A stretch of 64,000 nucleotides of DNA from Kalmanozyma brasiliensis GHG001 (GCF_000497045.1 NW_015961970.1:62802-126801); one strand, 5' to 3'. Shown: positions 11,136-22,540, counted from the stretch's first letter. The notes: generated by a model not told the origin, from the letters alone. Program-made: numbers and translations.

Positions 11136-12798
11136 TTAGGACTCGAGACCGTTGCTGCTCTCGTACTCGCGACGCAAACGCTCGTAACGAGCCTTGTCAG
11201 CTTCGGCACGATCCAAGTACGGCTGCTTCTCGGTCTCGCTGAGACTGCGCCACTTGGCGGCAGCAAGGACGCTCTGCTTGGTGGTCTCCTGCTCGCCCTC
11301 AAATACCGCCTGCGTCATGTTGGGGTCGGCGCGGATGGCTCGAAGGAACAAGAAGTAGGCCGAAAGAGGCTTCTTAGGAGCGTTAGGGTCCTTGAGGTTA
11401 CCCTTCCTCGACTTGCCGGCCTTCCTCTGCGCCGATCGGTAGAGGTTCTCTTGACGAATGTCCTCCGGCGTGAGCTTGGACTTCCAGTCAGCCATCTCCT
11501 GCTCCCACTGCTCCTTGGCTTCAAGACTGCGGCGATGGAACTCCTGCTTCTTGGACTCGGGGAGAGCGGCGTAGCGTTGACCGGCATCCTTGGCGACGTG
11601 AGCCACATTGAGACGCTCGTCCGGACTTTGCGCCTTGATCTTTTGAAGCTCTTCGGTGAAGAAGATTTGCCACGCCGAGGGAGCCTGCTTGGGAGGCTTC
11701 AGACGCGACTTGAGGGTCGAAGGCTTGGGTGGCTCCTCGCTCTTCTTCTGCTTCTTGGTCGGCTTGGCCTCGGCGGCTGGCTCGGGTTGAGCGTAGGGGT
11801 GAGCTTTCGACTTGGCCTTGGGCGCGTCAGCGCTGGCACCCTTCTTGCCGGCCTTACCCTTGGGCTCAGCGGCAGCCTTGACAGGCGCAGCAGCCGCAGC
11901 CGCGGCGGCAGCGGCGGCGGCCTTCTTGTCAACCTTGGGGGCCTTGGGAGCTTTGGGAGCCTTGGCAGTCTTTCCGCCCTTGGTCGCAGCCGGAGCACCA
12001 GCGGCGGCAGCAGGCGCAGCAGCAGCATTCGCCGAAGGGGGAGCACCAGCCTGGCTGGGAGAGATGCTTTGGAGGTTCTGAGGCTGGAAGTACTGTTGGT
12101 AGTGCGACTGCTGACCAAAGCCGTGGTGGCCGAAGTCACCGCCAGAAGAGCCTCCACCGGGAGCACCCATCATGGGGTTGGAGCCGGCGCCACCGACCAT
12201 GCCGCCCATGCCGCCATGAGCAGCCTGGCCGGGGACATGTGAGTAGTGCTGCTGAGGCGATGAGTGGTGGACACCGTAGCCGTACATGGACATATGACCG
12301 GTGTTCTGCCCACCAGAGAGGTGAGCGTGCGATGGGTTGGGCGAATGCTGAGGGTACGACAGCTGGGAGGGCATAGCGTGCGACTGGCCGTAGCCGTAAG
12401 CGTGGTGGCCCATGCCTCCGTGACCGCCGTTGCTTTGGCCGGCGCCAAGCGGGGGCAGCTGCATGCCTCCGTAGTGAGACTGCTGATTGTTGTTGTCCAT
12501 GCCGATGTTGCGAGAGTGCTGTCACGATGTTGCGAAGAAAGACGCAAGGTCAGCAAACGGATCTGAATAGGAAAGCATCGCAGGCGGCGCACGAAGTGCG
12601 CCGACTTGCTCGTACAAGAGCGACTCGAAGACATACCATGGCTGCGGGGTTGAAGTATTGGCCTCCTGACACGTCGTCGGAGCCTGCGTGACCGTGATGT
12701 TGATGACTGTGGTGGCCGAGTTGATCAGATGGTTGCATCCTTCGGGCCTGAGCTTGAGCGGCCGCTTCTTGCGGCGATACGAGGTGCTGTGAGTTCAT
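11136..12798 (-). CDS. HMG-box protein with two HMG domains and Gly/His/Gln-rich N-terminus
   Basis: Exon 1 (12798-12637) and exon 2 (12518-11136) are joined across a 118-nt intron (GTATGT donor, TGCTGACC branch, GTGACAG end), giving 514 residues. The N-terminal 190 residues are rich in Gly, His, Gln and Met (SHYGGMQLPPLG...), as in activation or phase-separating regions. A Lys/Ala-rich basic linker follows (about 210-320). HMG box 1, near 338-410, is divergent (APSAWQIFFTEELQKIK); box 2, near 430-500, is canonical (DPNAPKKPLSAYFLFLRAIR). HMG boxes bend DNA; the pair suggests chromatin-architectural or transcription-factor function. It is not a single-box mating regulator such as Prf1. Without exon 1 the protein would start at MDNNNQ (12500), but the splice signals and frame are good. 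Confidence 0.85.
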
Positions 12799-14899
12799 GG
12801 AAGACCAGCACGTCAGAAAATGGGTCTCGTCGCGAAGCGTCGCGTATCACTTCAATGCGCAACTGGGATCGCGAAGGGCAAGCAAGACAGAGAACCACGT
12901 GGGCGATGACGGCGCGTCACGAGACAACGTCAAGGGTATGCAGGCGAGATGAAGGCGACAAGAAGGCTGTCAGCAACGCGTCTCAGGTGGCGTAGGAAAC
13001 GCGTCCAGGGCAGCGGGTCACTTACACGCGTCTGAAGTGAGATGCGGGCGACGACGGCGCGAGAGCGATGGCGATGCGTTCAAGTGGCGGAGGGGACAGC
13101 CACTGAATCAAAGAATGCGGCGACAAACACGAACCAAGTTAGAGACGAGGTCGAAGGGAGCGTATATGGACCCGAAGGTGGACGGGCCGAAAACGAAAGT
13201 CGGTACCAAAACCCGGGAAGGGGGAGGGAGAAGATGAAAGATGAAGGAGAGTGGGTGGAGGAGGAGAAGAAGCGGATGGATGCACGTCGCGGCGCGGTGT
13301 GGTGTAAACTGTGATGGACAGCCGATTGGGGGAAAATGACGGGCAGCGCGGGGTTTGTGGCAGAAATGAAGGGACGGATGGATGGATGGGAAATGAGACG
13401 CGACAAGATGACGGCACCAGAGCAGTGTCTGCATCTGTTCTGGTTCTCTGGCGCGGCGGAATAGCGCGACGAGATCGGATCCGCGCAACTCGATCGCTGA
13501 TTTACGATCAGAAAGGTCGAGAAGCGAGCTGGATCTGTTAGATCAAGCAAGAAGAGTGCGGAGGGTCTCGTCACAACTGAGCCATCCGCTCGTCCATTCG
13601 CGATGAGGCTGTCTGCTTCGACCGAAGGACGTAGGATCAAGCACCGTCAATCCGGATGAAGTCCCGTGCAGGTGTTGATCTGCAAGGGTCTCGGACATAG
13701 GCGGCCTCCTCTTTGAGGTTGAGTCAAGAGGGAGGAAGTGCAGCGGCGGAGGACAAGAGCAGAGGCGCTGATGACGAACACAGAGATTGCGAGGAACAAT
13801 GATGGCGAGCTGTCAAACCACCACGGCACATCACATCGCTTGCAGCCACAGCCGAAGTGAAGAGCTGCCTCGCGACGACGTGCAGGATGCCACATGGAGG
13901 AGCCAGGAGACGAGGCGAGATGAGGAAGGCACAGGGACAGAGTGAGGGCAAGGAGCGCCCACAGACAGAGAGTGTGGTGACAACAGCGACGACATGAAAG
14001 GGAAGAGGGCGGGTAGAGTGGCTGCGTCGGCATAAGACGAGCCAGTGGGAACGACGAACAAGCAGGCTCGGGAAGAGGATCTCCTGTCAAAAAAGGGGGC
14101 CAAGGCACTTACCGACGACGAGCGACAAACGATGAAGGAGGGAACAGCTTTGGTGGGTCCAAATGCTGTTGTGCTGCGTGATTGTGAAGAGTAAGGCGGA
14201 GGGGAAAGGCGAGCTAAGGTGAAGTGTGATGGTTCTGAGGCAGAATGCAAGGGTCGAGTAACCGCCTCTTTGTGTGCGAAAAGCAAACCAGCGCGCAGAT
14301 GACGGACAAAGTGCGAGGCACCAGCAGATGAACTGAGGGGCAAAATCGAAACACGAGATGAAGTTTCCAATCAGATGCGTGCGTGGGTGGGTGTGCCGCG
14401 CCGGACAGCCACAAGCACAGACGAGAGGGGAAGGAGTCGCGAGAGGCTGAGGCTGCAGCTCAGTCTGTTGTGGTCTAAGTGGGCGGACGGCAGAGCCAGT
14501 TAGAACTGAGCCGAGGACATGCTGACTGTAAGAACAGGGGCGGGCCGTGCCTGCAACTGAAAAGGCGTGAAAAATAGAATTTCGCTTGAGCGTGGCAGAC
14601 AGCGTAGCACAACTCGAGCCGTTGAACCCCTCCCGTTCGCTCGCTGGCACAAATCCGCGACAGAAAAAGCTGAAGAGAAGGAACGAGGCCAGACCTCTAC
14701 CGCTCGAGATCTGCATCTTGACAATTTGCCGTCTGCGATAAGTGACTCAAGGCACACCACCTCTGGCTCTGATCCCCTTAACGAGCTGCAAGGCAGCCAT
14801 TTTGATGAATTGCGTCGCCTGAGCGAGACAAAGCATGAGACTATCGTCGGCCATGTGTGCCGCTCCTGAGCGTGGACTCATCTACCGTGAAAGCGACAG
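12799..14899. other. Two-kilobase leader/promoter region of the HMG gene
   Basis: Gene-free DNA, pyrimidine-rich on the strand of the HMG gene, especially 13000-14500. On that strand it contains splice-like signals: GTAAGT at about 13031-13036 followed by GTTGCTGACAG near 12970, and GTAAGT near 14109-14114. These could mark introns in a long 5' UTR. Open frames here are low-complexity by-products of the base skew. The right end holds the 3' side of the methyltransferase gene. Confidence 0.45.
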
Positions 14900-16333
14900 T
14901 CACGGTTCGCGTGCTTCCACCGGGCCTCTCGAGGCCGTCTGCCAGCCGATCTGAAACCATCGATATGTCCTGGCAAGTCCACCTTGCGGTTGGCTGTGAG
15001 TGGCAGTCTCGGATCGCACGACCGAGTTCCACGCTCCAAAGTTTTCGTAGCCGTGGTAGTCTTGCTCGGATAGAATGACAAGCTTTAGAAGGCCCGACTC
15101 ACGCTTCTCTCCGAAGGCTTGATAGACCGCTAGCACCTCTTGCTGGTGGGTCGGCCTTAGCGGGACCATGACGTGCAGCAGAGGCGAGTTGCTGTCGGCA
15201 GTATCAGGCCTCCTCAGCAGCTTTTCTGCCACCGAACGGATCCAGAGAGGATGGACGGGATCGTACACGCAGTCTGGCGGTGTGCATGAAGTGTAAAGTG
15301 GTCAGTCAACAGAGGCTGAAACAGCGTTGTCCGAGAGCAGTATGCAAGGCTCTTTGTACGTACCTGCTGCGACGAGGATATCGAAAGACCCTGTATGAGA
15401 TTCGACATCAAGTCTACTGGCCCAATCAGCCTCGTTTGTTGTGGTCAGATGGCTAGGCAAGGTCTGAGAGGTCAAGTCGCGAGCTTGGCTGGTCTCTTGC
15501 GTGCACAGCTCTCGATGCACACTTTGCCAATCTAGACAGCGCGACACGACCGAAACGGGCGCTGACGAATCAGATGTCGTCACCGACGGTCGTGAAGCTA
15601 ATGATGACCAGCCGTTCAAGCTGATGTTGTGCGCCAAGTTCTCGAGCACGGTGGGATGATAATCGGTGCAGACGACTTGCGTCCGGTGATGAGACCGATA
15701 GCGACGGGACCAGGATGCCAGGGCGAGACCGACGAGACCGGTCCCAGCACCAAGCTCGAGGATTCTGAGATCTCGACCATTGCTAGCTTCAAGGGGCAGG
15801 AGAAGCTGCGAAAGAAGAGGAGCAGCACCCCAGGTATGAGTGCCAAGAGAGTCGTGGATCAAGGCACCATCTCTCAGTTTGACGGTAAGGGTGCCATCAT
15901 CGAGCTGGAAGATGTGATCCTGTACAGACGCACCGGCGGCCATCCTGCCAGCGGCGAGCGCGATGAGCTCAGCGCATTGCTCCGACAGCCTCTCGGCCTG
16001 TGCTGCTGCTTCGTCATCGTCATCGTCGTCCGAGCAAATCAGGCTCAACTCGGAGATGAGCCGGGTAAGCCATCTCGTTACGTAGCTTCGTTCGAAGGAG
16101 TCGACCTCGCCCGGCGGATGCTCGAAGGCAGGCTCGTTAGCCTGGATGGCCTCATCGATCTTCTGTGCGAGCTGCGGAGGCGCATGAGTGATGAATCCCC
16201 CACTCGCGCCAAGGAGGCGAGCCAAGCTCTCGAGATTGTCGCGGACGCTATCTAAGCATTCGGACGACGAAAGGTCGAGCGTCCTCAAGTCTCGAAGGTC
16301 GCGACTCGGAAGGAAAGCTGACGCACCCGACAT
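14900..16333 (-). CDS. Seven-beta-strand protein methyltransferase (Methyltransf_16 / METTL21-FAM86 type)
   Basis: Exon 1 (16333-15364) and exon 2 (15273-14900) are joined across a 90-nt GTACGT...CCGCCAG intron; the junction creates AADCVYDPVHPLW, the conserved post-II motif. Total 447 residues. The SAM-binding motif is LELGAGTGLVGLALA near residue 195, with VVCTDYHPTVLENLAHNISLNGW following. Enzymes of this family methylate lysines in translation factors, chaperones or other proteins in the cytosol; which substrate applies here is unknown. An Asp-rich run (SDDDDDDEAAAQ) sits near residue 105 in an N-terminal helical region of about 150 residues. The C-terminus ends with WFQIGWQTASRG. Convergent geometry does not apply: the next gene upstream is divergent at 17917. 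Confidence 0.82.
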
Positions 16334-17916
16334 CCAGTCCCACTGGGCCGCAGTAGGTGGACTAGAAGAATCACAATGTGGGCAGAGTTAAAGAGTCCAC
16401 GGTGATGTTGAGCCTTCGGGTTGGTCTGTGAGAGCCTTTGGGTGGCTCGTCTGACTTGAGAAGAAAACTCGAGGAGTGGGTTGGACCCTGGATTGTGAAG
16501 CCTGGTCTGAGACCAAACAACAGGATGGCTCTTCGAAATTACGCAGCGGTGCAGAAACAATGGTACAGATCCAGCTTTAGCTCTAACAAAAAGCCAATTT
16601 TTTTGCGAGCATGGTGACTCTTTTCGAGACTCGAGAAGATGCCGGCCAAGCCATGTTTCGGAAAAGGTGGATCCAAGAGAGGAATTTCGCTACCGTGGAT
16701 TTGGCCTGCCTCGCTTCGTGGCGAATTTCCATGGAGCAAACACGGTCGATCTGAAGTTGAGTGATTGCGTCTATGTTAGCCGCTGGCTGCTGCAGAGAGC
16801 ACACACCTTTTTCGCTTCATCTTTTTGGCCTGTCACTCACATATCGACACAGCCTCGCCAAATCGCGAAAATCGATTTGTGGAACCTCAAAGCTGACAAC
16901 AACCTGAATTTCCTCAACATGATGTCAGTGCCGAAGAGTCGATCCTCTCTTTCTCCTCTTAGCCGGCCCGCGAGAAAGCAAGCAGGACGGCTCCCTTCCT
17001 GGTCAAGTTGAACGCGCGGGTCCCCCTTGTCTCCAGCCGTGCGCCTTTGCGATTCATCGATCTCAGCAGTCGAGTGGTGAGAGAACATGCGGGTCTGAAA
17101 CATTCAAGGTAGGACCGTCGCCTTGGAAGGTAGAGCTGCTTGGCCAAATTTTCAGATGGCTTGGCGATCATGGAAGGCGGGGCCGCTCTTGCTCCTCGGA
17201 CGTCCTGAGAGGCTGCGCGCGTGCAGGTGTGAGTGCCGTGTGGTGCGCGCAAGCTGAGGGTTTCTCTCTCTTGTTGAGGTTAACGAAGCGGCTTCCAGAA
17301 TCGAGTCTGATCATCGTTGATCTGGGGGCCTCTTTTTTTCTCGCTTGTCAAGAAGGGCTCTCGAGAGGATTGACCCTCGATCGAGGCGACCGCACCCTGC
17401 TCGTTGCTGACCTGGTTGCACTTCCTCTATGCAATATTGCAGCTCCGACGGCTCAAACGTTCCACACCCAGGCTTGAGGTCACCCAGTGAGCCGCCCTCG
17501 CCCGCGAACCGTGCGGATTTCGCAAATCCTCAGATCCGCACCTTGCGCGAGTGCAGCTGAGTGCTGGGCGGATCTCCTGGCTGCCAAGTTTCGTGGATCA
17601 CTCCTCCGCTCGCTCGATCCTTTCTTGAGCTTCCACCATCCTTCTCGCGTTTCGGCATCCAACGGTTCCAACGACCAACGCTTTCCTGAGTGCCAAGGGC
17701 GCAAGGCATCGTCGGGTCTAGCTTCCTAAAGCTTGGGTTCCCCTGCTCGCACTTCAGCCCTCCCTGGCACCTTGCGACAGACACACACCTCGGCGGCTAG
17801 CTTGCTTGCTTGAACGATCCCAGCATCACCATGGTGTCAAAGCTTTAATCGGCATCAGCGATCATTCAGACTCTGCAGCAAGACCATCTCGCCGCGCCCG
17901 GCTTGTTGCTACCAAC
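16334..17916. promoter_or_regulatory. Divergent intergenic region, methyltransferase and membrane-protein genes
   Basis: About 1.6 kb between two diverging starts. No recognisable gene. A five-codon upstream ORF (ATG at 17831, TAA ending 17848) lies in the probable leader of the gene at 17917. Confidence 0.45.
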
Positions 17917-19083
17917 ATGTCGCAACCGAACACAGCCGCCATCGCGGTCGCCGCCATTTTCGGCGGCATCGCCCTAGTCTTCGCGTCATATAAAGCATAT
18001 CGCAAGATCTGGCACTGCATGCACCGCTCAGAAGAGCTGCCTCCCCTCTCGCAGCCTCCCACCACGACGTACCATGGAGGCGTCGTCACAAATACAGTGT
18101 CCGACATGCCAACAAGCAGGTCGATCAACAGGAGCGCCGGCTCTACCGACTACCTCATAACATCGTCAGCGTCCACGTCTACGTGGCATCAGGCAGATGG
18201 TCTAGGCTCCACTTCCACCAGCGAAATGCCCTCTCCGAACATGCAGGCTCTCGACTCTGTGGTGCTGTCGACGCCTTCCGAGATCTACGACCCCAGCCGG
18301 CCAGGCGCTTCCGTCATTTCGAGCTCCTCCTCCACCATGACGATCAAGCGCTCGTACCTGAGATCGCCTTCGACTTCGCAAATCTCCTACATGTCGAATC
18401 CGAGCCGGCGAGAGTCGTATCTGCCTCATTCACCGCACAACCGAGACATGATTCAGATCGTTCCGCCGCAACCGCTCGGATTCGGCGGCCGAATGGCCAT
18501 GGCTAGCGACCAGAAGACGCTGGCTTTCAGCGAAGACAGCGGAATTGGGCTCTCGGAAGACTTCACGAGCGGCTTGATTTGGACGGAGCGCAATCCACAT
18601 CGGCCTCACTTGGCACAGCAGGAGAGGAAGAGATATCTCATGGAAGGGCCTGTGTCCTCGCGCAGCAGCGAAGCACCTAGCCCGTTGACAACATCGCGCA
18701 GCGGTTCCTCGCCAGGAGGGGGTGTACTGGATTCACAGAGCGAAAGCGACCGGCCTTATGCCGCTGCGGAGGCATCACCAGAACAGCCGACGTTGCATTC
18801 GGGCAGCGTACAACCACTTGCACGTCGAGCATCCGCCATCCACCCCCAAGTGCTGGGCGCACAGGACAGTCCGCTTCAGAGGCTGCAAAGCAACGCAGGC
18901 CAAGCTCGTCCCTCTCCACAGACCCGCTTGCCATCCGACGACAACAGCCACCGATCCGACTCGGACGCCTCTCCCATCCTCAGGCCATTTGTGTCGCAAT
19001 CGAGCCCCCCCAGCACGGGTGACGGGGCTGCCGCTTCGAGTTCTGACGTTTCGAGCGTTGCGGCGACTTCTCCTCCTCAATAG
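17917..19083 (+). CDS. Single-pass membrane protein with long disordered tail
   Basis: 388 residues from the first in-frame ATG (MSQPNTAAIAV). One hydrophobic segment at about residues 7-27 (AAIAVAAIFGGIALVFASYK) is followed by positive residues, consistent with a signal anchor having a cytosolic C-terminal tail. The rest is Ser/Pro-rich and probably phosphorylated, with no recognisable domain. I do not know its family. Smut genomes hold many such proteins; a role in signalling or secretion cannot be judged from sequence. Confidence 0.68.
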   Translation: MSQPNTAAIAVAAIFGGIALVFASYKAYRKIWHCMHRSEELPPLSQPPTTTYHGGVVTNTVSDMPTSRSINRSAGSTDYLITSSASTSTWHQADGLGSTSTSEMPSPNMQALDSVVLSTPSEIYDPSRPGASVISSSSSTMTIKRSYLRSPSTSQISYMSNPSRRESYLPHSPHNRDMIQIVPPQPLGFGGRMAMASDQKTLAFSEDSGIGLSEDFTSGLIWTERNPHRPHLAQQERKRYLMEGPVSSRSSEAPSPLTTSRSGSSPGGGVLDSQSESDRPYAAAEASPEQPTLHSGSVQPLARRASAIHPQVLGAQDSPLQRLQSNAGQARPSPQTRLPSDDNSHRSDSDASPILRPFVSQSSPPSTGDGAAASSSDVSSVAATSPPQ

Positions 19084-19331
19084 ACGCCTTTCATTCACAG
19101 CATGTCGCAGCATCCATACTCTTAAACGAACATTATCTCCTTCTTGGTGTTGTCGTTTCGCGATTGAGTTGAGAGACCCAATGAGTGGTAACTGACAGCA
19201 CAAACACGATCCACGTCCAAGGTCACAGGTGCATTGTTGACCATGATACGCCAAGATAAAGCCAAGAGAGGGTTCAAGCTGTTTCCACAATGGCGACGCC
19301 AATTGACGAAAATGGTAAAGACTGGAACAGC

Positions 19332-19337
19332 AAAAAA
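19332..19337 (-). terminator. Pol III terminator (T6) of the tRNA-Asn gene
   Basis: A run of six A on the + strand is T6 on the tRNA strand, starting 8 bases past the tRNA 3' end; this is the usual RNA polymerase III stop. Confidence 0.85.
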
Positions 19338-19344
19338 GGAAACA

Positions 19345-19418
19345 CGACCCCTGGCGGGCTCGAACCGCCGACCTCAGCATTAACAGTGCTACGCTCTAAC
19401 CAACTGAGCTAAGGAGCC
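19345..19418 (-). tRNA. tRNA-Asn (anticodon GTT), intronless
   Basis: The 74-nt reverse strand folds as a cloverleaf. The 5' GGCTCCT pairs with AGGGGTC with G-T wobbles. The D arm carries TAGCTCAGTTGG (A box), the anticodon loop reads CTGTTAA with GTT as anticodon, and the T arm carries GGTTCGAACC (B box). No intron is present and CCA is not encoded, as expected in eukaryotes. A TATA-like element lies upstream and a T6 run downstream. Confidence 0.95.
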
Positions 19419-19448
19419 ATATGCTTGCCATCAATCGAAGAGGTGTGC

Positions 19449-19457
19449 ATATATATA
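19449..19457 (-). promoter_or_regulatory. TATA-like element upstream of tRNA-Asn
   Basis: ATATATATA lies 31-39 bases before the tRNA 5' end. Upstream TATA elements at this distance help TFIIIB placement in some fungi, notably fission yeast. Functional role here is inferred from position. Confidence 0.55.
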
Positions 19458-19690
19458 CAGTGCAAGCACTTGCTCTCACCTTGTGACCGACAATCTACCT
19501 TCGCCTCGTTCACACTTCAGACAATCCGGCTTGTGTTGAAGCACGAGGCCTGGCTACGACTCTGGTCAGCATCTGCACAGTCTTGGCGAAGGGCGCGAGC
19601 GAGTAATTACAGTGTTGCGCGAGTAGCGAGAGGCACGAGGGAGATTCTGGTAAAGTGCGAGTCGCTACGAAGAAGTCTATGTAATTCGAG

Positions 19691-20701
19691 CTAAGCGGTG
19701 GTGGTACCGTTACCAGCAGCGACAGGAGCAGCGGCTGGGGCGCCAGCGGTTCCATCACGTTCGTGCTGTTCCCTCTTCTGCTTCTCTTCCGCCCGGACTT
19801 TCTCGATGATCTGGCGACCTTCGTCAGTGTTCCAGGGCCCGGCATCAGAGAGCGAGCAACCACCCGGACACTGGCACTTGCCGCCAAGCTCGACAGGCAG
19901 ATTTTCGGCAGGAATCTGCTGGAGAAGCTCGTCTTGATACTTGTGACCGAGGATCTTGATCTTTTCGACGGTGACAGGGTCGAGCCAGCCCTTGATGACC
20001 GACCAGACGGTGGTAAAGATGTAAGGAGAGTTGATGATGTAGAATTTACCCATGGTCTCCGGGTAGTAATGCTGACCGATGTTGGAGGCTTGCTGAACGT
20101 AGCCCGACACTTTCCAGAATTGGGAGATGCCGACGTTCTTCAGGTCCATGATGGTGCAGGAAGTCTCGACGAGTTCGCCTCGGTGAGTCGAGCACACGGG
20201 AAGGCGTTCGCGCTGGAACTTTTCGTATTCGACAACGAGCTTCTGGATCTGGCGTTCGGGGGTGGTGACTTGGTAGAGGGCTTTGAGGTCAAGCTTGCCA
20301 AGCTGCTCAATGTAGATGGGTCGACCGTCCTTGTCGGTCTTGTGGTAGTACTGAGGGTAGTACTGGTCGACCTTCTCCTTCTCGGGGTACTCGAAAGAGT
20401 GGTAGAGCTCCTCGACGTTGAACTCGGTCCTCCACTTTTCAGCCTCGGTGAACATAGCCTCGGTCAGAGCGAGATCCCACTTGCGGGCGCGCAAGAAGCG
20501 GCAGAGGCAAGCATCATCGTGTCGTTCCGGGTTGAAGATGCCCTTCTGCTGGATGTTGGCGCGGAAGGTATCGAGCGCTTCCTGCTGCGAGGCGTCGAGG
20601 TTGCCTGGGCGACCGCTCTTTGCTGCGTCGGTCATTGGTGGGTCTGTCTTTGAGGTCTTCTTGCTTCCCTTGGAGGTGTCTTTGTCGTGTTTGCGAAACA
20701 T
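19691..20701 (-). CDS. SEC14: Sec14-type phosphatidylinositol/phosphatidylcholine transfer protein
   Basis: Uninterrupted, 336 residues. Sec14 exchanges PI and PC and keeps Golgi membranes competent for secretion; it acts at the cytosolic face of Golgi and endosomes. The CRAL-TRIO N-terminal segment (residues about 45-90) reads DDACLCRFLRARKWDL. The lipid-binding CRAL-TRIO domain (about 105-285) holds DGRPIYIEQLGKLDL, TIMDLKNVGISQFWKV, YYPETMGKFYIINSPYIFTTVW and the gating helix region WLDPVTVEKIKILG, all close to yeast Sec14. Residues 1-35 are a charged extension, and the C-terminus ends in an Ala/Gly/Thr-rich tail. Length is slightly above the 304 of yeast Sec14. Confidence 0.95.
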   Translation of the reverse strand: MFRKHDKDTSKGSKKTSKTDPPMTDAAKSGRPGNLDASQQEALDTFRANIQQKGIFNPERHDDACLCRFLRARKWDLALTEAMFTEAEKWRTEFNVEELYHSFEYPEKEKVDQYYPQYYHKTDKDGRPIYIEQLGKLDLKALYQVTTPERQIQKLVVEYEKFQRERLPVCSTHRGELVETSCTIMDLKNVGISQFWKVSGYVQQASNIGQHYYPETMGKFYIINSPYIFTTVWSVIKGWLDPVTVEKIKILGHKYQDELLQQIPAENLPVELGGKCQCPGGCSLSDAGPWNTDEGRQIIEKVRAEEKQKREQHERDGTAGAPAAAPVAAGNGTTTA

Positions 20702-21314
20702 TCGTTTCTGTGCAAGTGGAACGACGACTGCCGATGCGCCGAGAGAGAGCCAAGGTCAGGTAGGTGGAAGAAAAATGCAAGAAAGGCCCGTTGGACGCGG
20801 ATCTAGAGCTGCGCAAGAAGGAAGTGCGGATGCAACGTCAAGAGCTAAGTAGTGGTAAGGAAGCAGCAAGCTCTTGTAAGGTAGGTGCAGAACGACGAGA
20901 CGGTGGATGTGAGACGATTGAAGGATCGGTTGGAGATGTCGTCCTTGGTTGAGTGACAGACGCTGCTTGCTGCGCGTGCGTGTGTGTGTTCGTGCGGTAT
21001 GTTAATTTGTTGACCTTTTTGGGCTTAGATTTAGTGCGATTTTTGTCATGCATAAGGGTGACATCAAGCTGCGACGACAAGCGTGTGATGCATCCGTGCT
21101 TTGGGCGAGGCGAGGCGACAGGAGCGAAAAACAGAGGGTCGAAGCGCAAGCTTTGGCGATCGGGCCATTGAAACAAGGAAGGTATCGAGATACGTCACGT
21201 GTTGCGCAGTGAGCACCAAGGGTTCAGAAGAAGTGGAAGTGCTTATTCGCTACTTCCTGCATGATACCCTCTCACCTTCACTGAGCTCATCACCACCGCA
21301 ATACGAAAGCCACG
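20702..21314. promoter_or_regulatory. Divergent intergenic region, SEC14 and NAA10
   Basis: About 610 bp between the start codons. A short GT-rich run lies near 20978-20993. No gene is seen; both promoters should be here. Confidence 0.5.
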
Positions 21315-21963
21315 ATGAACATTCGCGAGGCGACGGTATGTGCCCGGACACTCACATACAGTTGTCCAACGCCGAACAACATGCTGATCACACACTCTGC
21401 CACGACTTGTATTCGCAACAGATCGACGACCTGCTGGGCATGCAGAATTGCAACCTGCACAACCTTCCCGAAAACTACACATTACGATACTACCTCTATC
21501 ATGCGCTGACATGGCCACAGCTCTCGTACGTGGCTGAAGATGAAAAGGGAAGGATCGTCGGATACATCCTTGGCAAGATGGAAGAAGAACCAGCCGATGG
21601 AATCGCGCACGGACACGTCACCAGCATCAGTGTGCTCCGCTCGTATCGTCGACTTGGTCTCGCCAACAAGCTCATGAAGCAGAGTCGTGAGTTTTCTTTC
21701 TACTTGGGAGAAGGCAAGATCCTGCAGTGTACTGACGCATTGATGGATCCGGTCTTTCTCGTATTGTTCCTGCTCGTGACTTGCTCGCAGAGGAAGCTAT
21801 GCGAGACGTCTTTGGCGCAAAGTTCGTCTCGCTACATGTCAGGCAGACGAACCGAGCGGCTATTGGCTTGTATCGCGACACACTCGGATTCGAGGTCCAC
21901 GGCGTCGAGAAGGGCTACTACGCTGACGGCGAGGATGCCTTGCACATGCGACTCAACTTTTGA
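21315..21963 (+). CDS. NAA10: N-terminal acetyltransferase A catalytic subunit
   Basis: Three exons, 21315-21335, 21422-21686 and 21791-21963, with GTATGT and GTGAGT donors, give 152 residues ([26 protein letters not shown]...). Naa10/Ard1 with Naa15 forms NatA, which acetylates the alpha-amino group of nascent Ser, Ala, Gly or Thr starts on the ribosome. The GNAT acetyl-CoA site is [13 protein letters not shown] (about residues 82-94), and the core [11 protein letters not shown] and [23 protein letters not shown] are nearly invariant among eukaryotic Ard1 proteins. The product is short, lacking the acidic tail of animal NAA10. The first exon codes for only seven residues, so a single-frame reading would miss it. 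Confidence 0.93.
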
Positions 21964-22540
21964 CCAAACGTTGTTGGTGTCTCTAGATCCCTCGCTAGGA
22001 CTTCTTGCCGCACCGGCTTGTTGTCACCCGTCAATGTATTTGTATCTCACAGCATACCACAGCATATATTGTCTCCTACTCACATTGTTTGACGAGACAT
22101 AGCACAATCTGGCCTTCTCCCAAGCGTCTGAACCATACTGCTGAATCTCTATGGCTGCATCCGTCGTTGTCATCTTTGCTCACACATGGACTGAAGGTGA
22201 TCAATACCAGGGCTCCAGTCAAGGACCATACGGCGAACGTCTTTCAGGTGGAGGATGCGTGATTTTACGGACTCGAAATCACCGGTGTGTCGCGCGCTGA
22301 CTTGGCTTTGTCCTTGCGCTCGGGTCACACCCAACTCAGCAGGATGTGACTACCCACATCTATCTTAATACTTTCACCTTATCACTCAGACACGACTCAG
22401 CCATCGGGTTCAGCGGACGTAAGCACAGCTCCTTCGACGCTGGAAGAGACGACGATGAAAGCCGTCGTGCAACCAAGTCGCTAGCGTCCATGGCATTCGA
22501 TTGATGCAAAGGGGCCAAGTCCTCTCAATGGCAGCGCAGA
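21964..22540. other. Intergenic between NAA10 and the CNH-like gene
   Basis: About 580 bp holding the NAA10 3' UTR and the promoter of the next gene. No further gene is seen. Confidence 0.45.

Noticed and set aside
11451..12242. Plus-strand frame of 263 codons antisense to the HMG gene
   Set aside because: Leu/Gly/Ser repeats are the complement of Lys/Ala/Gly-rich HMG coding sequence.
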